Assembly: GCA_947167215.1 (NCBI GenBank)
Contig: CAMVHE010000001.1
Span: 62,001 to 126,000, forward strand
Length of the DNA stretch: 64,000 nt
Source: an uncultured Clostridia bacterium
GTDB lineage: Bacteria; Bacillota; Clostridia; Christensenellales; Aristaeellaceae
Reading direction: 5' to 3'
Shown: positions 60,793-64,000 of the stretch, piece by piece
How the letters are laid out: every line of letters begins with the position of its first letter
Position numbering within the stretch: the stretch's first letter is position 1
The notes under the pieces: generated by a model
Seen by the model: the letters and a program-made list of their open reading frames with translations, nothing else
Told to the model about the DNA's origin: nothing
The model's database searches: none
Position numbers and translations under genes: made by a program

Positions 60793-61476
60793 ATGATTGG
60801 TATTATTGCTGCTATGGACGTAGAGATGAAAAATCTGCGTGCTTTCATGGAACATCCTGAGACTGAAAAGCTCAGTGGAATTGAATTTGTTTCTGGCGTC
60901 ATTGACGGAACACAGGTTGTTACTGCTGTCTGCGGCATCGGAAAAGTTGCAGCCGCCATGTGTGCCGAGGTAATGATTCTGCATTATCGTCCGGAAGCAA
61001 TCATCAACACCGGCGTTGCAGGTACCCTGACTCCCGAGCTGTCCATCGGTTCCCTGGTTGTTTCCAAGTCCGTTGTCCAGCATGATATGGACACTTCCGC
61101 ACTCGGTGATCCCATTGGATTCATCTCCGGAATCAACCGGATTGAGATTCCCGCCAGCAAGGAACTGGTAGACCGCATCAGTGCATGCGCCAAGGTAATG
61201 GGCGTATCCACGAAGATCGGCATTATCGCATCCGGCGATCAGTTCATCTCCTCTACGGAGAAAAAAGACTACATCGTAGACAAGTTCCACGCCGTAGCCT
61301 GCGAAATGGAAGGCGGTGCCGTTGCACAGGTCTGTTATACAAACCAGATGCCTTTCTGCATCCTTCGCGCAATCTCTGACAGTGCCGACGGCATGTCCAC
61401 CATGGACTATCCCACCTTTGTCACCATGGCAGCAGAACAGTCTGTCAAGCTTCTGAGAGCGTTCCTGCGCCGTTAG
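60793..61476 (+). CDS. mtnN: 5'-methylthioadenosine/S-adenosylhomocysteine nucleosidase
   Basis: MIGIIAAMDVEMKNL, GIGKVAAAMCAEVMI, NTGVAGTL, AVACEMEGGAVAQVC, RAISDSAD. Confidence 0.95.
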   Translation: MIGIIAAMDVEMKNLRAFMEHPETEKLSGIEFVSGVIDGTQVVTAVCGIGKVAAAMCAEVMILHYRPEAIINTGVAGTLTPELSIGSLVVSKSVVQHDMDTSALGDPIGFISGINRIEIPASKELVDRISACAKVMGVSTKIGIIASGDQFISSTEKKDYIVDKFHAVACEMEGGAVAQVCYTNQMPFCILRAISDSADGMSTMDYPTFVTMAAEQSVKLLRAFLRR

Positions 61477-61633
61477 TTTTCTCAATCTGCTATCTACAGA
61501 GGCATATTTCCATGCAATTTTTCACGAAAAATGAAAAGTTTCCTCAAATTGAAAAGTTTTTCTTGCATGGCGTTTGCTTTTGTGTTAGAATATTTCACGC
61601 TGATTATCGATAAGTACTGAGGAGGTGATTCCT

Positions 61634-61891
61634 TTGCCAAATATTAAATCCGCTATCAAGCGTGTCAGCGTCACTGAACACAAGACTCTGCGCAACCGCA
61701 TGGTCAAGTCCTCCACCAAAACTGCCATCAAGAAATTTGATGTTGCCAGCAAGGCCCAGACAGCCAATGCAAGCATGCTGAGCGCCGCCTCTTCTGCAGT
61801 AGATAAAGCCGCAGCCAAGGGTGTTATTTCCAAGAATGCAGCAAATCGCGAAAAGGCACGCATGGCAAGAGAACTTGCTAAAGCAGAATAA
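61634..61891 (+). CDS. rpsT: 30S ribosomal protein S20
   Basis: (TTG start)PNIKSAIKRVSVTEHKTLRNRMVKSSTKTAIKKF...; SD GGAGGTGATT. Confidence 0.93.
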   Translation: MPNIKSAIKRVSVTEHKTLRNRMVKSSTKTAIKKFDVASKAQTANASMLSAASSAVDKAAAKGVISKNAANREKARMARELAKAE

Positions 61892-61899
61892 GTCTTCAG

Positions 61900-61923
61900 C
61901 CTCTCCATTCGGAGAGGTTTTTC
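61900..61923 (+). terminator. Rho-independent terminator after rpsT
   Basis: CCTCTCC-attc-GGAGAGG followed by TTTTTC. Confidence 0.8.
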
Positions 61924-62102
61924 TGTTTTTAAAAGACCGTGCACTCCCATACAAGCCGCTGTTCCGGTTCGATTCCCGGCACGGAACGAACCCTGCCGGA
62001 AACGGTCAGGCAAAGCACCGGCTTCCCCGCTTTTCCTCCGAAGAAGGATTCCACTTCCCTGTGCTGCCCGTAACAGTTTCCAAATACCGCTATAGCGGTT
62101 CA

Positions 62103-62144
62103 TAAAAAGCCAGAAGTACCTCTTCTCAGAGATACTCCTGGTTT
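62103..62144 (-). terminator. Rho-independent terminator after the LytTR regulator
   Basis: Minus strand CCAGGAGTATCTC-tgag-AAGAGGTACTTCTGG followed by CTTTTTA. Confidence 0.7.
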
Positions 62145-62175
62145 TATTGTGTCTATAGTCTTCGCTAGAGCAGCA

Positions 62176-62946
62176 TCAGGAAAAGATCCGCTGCAGCTCT
62201 TCATATTTGTCATGGGTGATCAGTGCATCCTGCTTTGTACCGTTCAGATGGACAACATAGGTCCACCGGCCGTAGGGGGTGATGGCATCCACCGCGTTCA
62301 GGTTGATGATGTAAGACTTGTGACACCGGAAGAATATGCCGGGATTCAGCCGCGTTTCCAGATCTCCCAGGGCTTCACTGGTTTCAAACCGTCGATCTCC
62401 CGTCACATACAGCACCGTAGAACGATTCTCCCGCTGAATAAGCAGAATGTCGTTTTCATCGACAAAGTTCACGCCGTCCTTGTGACGGATCATAATCCGT
62501 CCGGGATAAGGATTCGGCGTATTCTGACGCGGAGCAGAGAAAACATCCGTTTTCGCTGACGGTTCCCGATCCATGACGACCTGCTTTACCCGTGCAAGGG
62601 TCTGATTGAGCCTTTCCAGCTTGAAGGGCTTGACCATATAGTCAAATGCATAAAGCTCGAAGGCTTCAGCCATGTAATCATCATGCGCCGTAGCAAAGAT
62701 CAGGATCGTTCTCGGATCCATATCCTGTATGATCTTGGCGCAGTCCAAACCGGTCATGTCCGGCATCTCCACATCAAGGAAACAGACATTGGGATGTTCC
62801 TGTTCTACCAGAGAAAGAAGTTCCGCCGCATTCTGCGCTTCCCCGACCAGCTCAAACCCTTCCGTGCGCTCAATCACCCGCCGGAGTATCATGCGCATTC
62901 CCTGTTCGTCATCAGCAACAACCACTTTAATTTTATGATCTGGCAT
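62176..62946 (-). CDS. LytTR-family response regulator
   Basis: MPDHKIKVVVADDEQGMRMILRRVIERTEGFELVG..FLDVEMPDMTG..; LytTR: IRHKDGVNFVDENDILLIQRENRSTVLYV...FFRCHKSYIINLNAVDAI. Start trimmed to SD GGAGGT. Confidence 0.93.
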   Translation of the reverse strand: MPDHKIKVVVADDEQGMRMILRRVIERTEGFELVGEAQNAAELLSLVEQEHPNVCFLDVEMPDMTGLDCAKIIQDMDPRTILIFATAHDDYMAEAFELYAFDYMVKPFKLERLNQTLARVKQVVMDREPSAKTDVFSAPRQNTPNPYPGRIMIRHKDGVNFVDENDILLIQRENRSTVLYVTGDRRFETSEALGDLETRLNPGIFFRCHKSYIINLNAVDAITPYGRWTYVVHLNGTKQDALITHDKYEELQRIFS

Positions 62947-63403
62947 GGGTACCTCCATAGCGGTGCTCCCTTTCAGCTGCAATTCCGCCATGTTTTCTTC
63001 CGAGAACTTCCGACAGAATGATTCCTTCCAGGAGGCTGTTTCTGTTGAAGGAAAGATGAAACTCCTCCTGCTCCTGTGCCGAAGGTTCCTGCAAAATCGG
63101 TTCGGACGGATGCTCTTCTGTCCACTCGTTGGAATGCTGATGGTCACAGGTTCCCTCCGGGATTTCCTCCTCTGAAGGACCTGTTTTCATGGAAAAGGAT
63201 GCTGCTTGTTTTTGAGGCGGTCTGCTTTCCTGCTTGCGGAGATGGCTGAGATTCTTCTTATCCGCCGGAACTTCCCGGGAAGAAGCCATTTTCCCGGGAG
63301 ATGGTGTTTTGCCGGTGTTCTTCCTGTTCTTCTTAACCCCCGCCACAATCAGAACGATCCAGACGACCACGACATAAAGGATAGTGCTCAACAAATTGTC
63401 CAT
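62933..63403 (-). CDS. Small N-terminal-TM protein with disordered acidic tail
   Basis: MDNLLSTILYVVVVWIVLIVAGVKKNRKNTG...FNRNSLLEGIILSEVLGRKHGG; overlaps the start of the LytTR gene. Confidence 0.75.
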   Translation of the reverse strand: MDNLLSTILYVVVVWIVLIVAGVKKNRKNTGKTPSPGKMASSREVPADKKNLSHLRKQESRPPQKQAASFSMKTGPSEEEIPEGTCDHQHSNEWTEEHPSEPILQEPSAQEQEEFHLSFNRNSLLEGIILSEVLGRKHGGIAAEREHRYGGTHARS

Positions 63404-63429
63404 GGCGCACTCCTTTCGTGAAAACTGAT

Positions 63430-64000
63430 TTACTTCTTGGCAGGACGATTATTTCCTTCAGACATGGCCGCAATGGATTCACGCATGCCGGTATCTGCAA
63501 TCGTATTCTGCATCTGATAGTAATCCATTACTCCCAGTTTTCCATCCCGGAGTGCTGCCGCCATCGCCTTGGGAACTTCCGCCTCGGCCTCAATTACTTT
63601 CGCCCGCTGCTCCTGTGCTGCGGCCTTCATCTCCTGTTCCCGAGCAACAGCCATTGCCCTGCGCTCTTCGGCTTTCGCCTGCGCAATGCGGCGATCTGCT
63701 TCTGCCTGATCCATCTGAAGCTGGGCACCAACGTTACGGCCCACGTCCACGTCAGCAATGTCGATGGAGAGAATCTCGTAGGCAGTACCGGCGTCAAGTC
63801 CTTTGTTCAGAACCGTGCGGCTGATGAGATCCGGATTTTCCAGTACGGCCTTGTGGGTTTCTGCAGAACCGACCGTTGTGACAATGCCTTCACCAACACG
63901 GGCAACGACCGTTTCCTCACCGGCGCCGCCAACCAGTCTTTCGATATTCGCCCGGACCGTTACCCGCGCCTTTGCACGGAGCTCGATACCGTCTTTTGCG
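63430..64000 (-). CDS. floA: Flotillin-like protein FloA (C-terminal part; continues past right edge)
   Basis: Reverse strand open to the edge: [114 protein letters not shown]. Confidence 0.93.
   Translation of the reverse strand, partial: AKDGIELRAKARVTVRANIERLVGGAGEETVVARVGEGIVTTVGSAETHKAVLENPDLISRTVLNKGLDAGTAYEILSIDIADVDVGRNVGAQLQMDQAEADRRIAQAKAEERRAMAVAREQEMKAAAQEQRAKVIEAEAEVPKAMAAALRDGKLGVMDYYQMQNTIADTGMRESIAAMSEGNNRPAKK

Noticed and set aside
60313-61485. 390-aa minus-strand ORF opposite the phospholipase/mtnN genes
   Set aside because: Antisense to two confident genes; spans their boundary.

Overview
The window is a gene-dense chromosomal segment of a Firmicutes/Clostridia-type bacterium (inferred from PrkC/PrpC, CtsR, CIRCE, a T-box, PurR and MrfAB). 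Most of it is conserved housekeeping: prpC-prkC-rsgA-rpe, rlmN-rsmB-fmt-def-priA, mutY, CIRCE-groESL, mrfAB-ctsR, ABC-F ATPase, hisS, ftsK, mscL, scpAB, cysE-cysS behind a Cys T-box, SRP RNA, mfd-pth-purR, murC, mtnN, rpsT and floA (cut by the window edge). Two parts stand out. (1) A four-gene plus-strand operon (19451-25504) has its own promoter and terminator. It encodes a secreted caspase-like protease, a membrane-anchored lamin-tail/CHB_HEX/CotH-kinase protein, a DUF4956-like membrane protein and a VTC-type (polyphosphate polymerase-like) enzyme. I consider it the best candidate for an under-described system. (2) A sugar-type ABC transporter (25806-31205) has two permeases that each carry an extra N-terminal TM plus a helical domain, and its binding protein has no lipobox. 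Other points: a probable 1-nt frameshift at the 5' end of a radical SAM gene, a secreted repeat protein at the left edge that the ORF track misses, an apparently orphan ctsR, MscL fused to a zinc ribbon, and RsmB with a long basic N-terminal extension. All calls come from reading motifs by eye; no database search was run.
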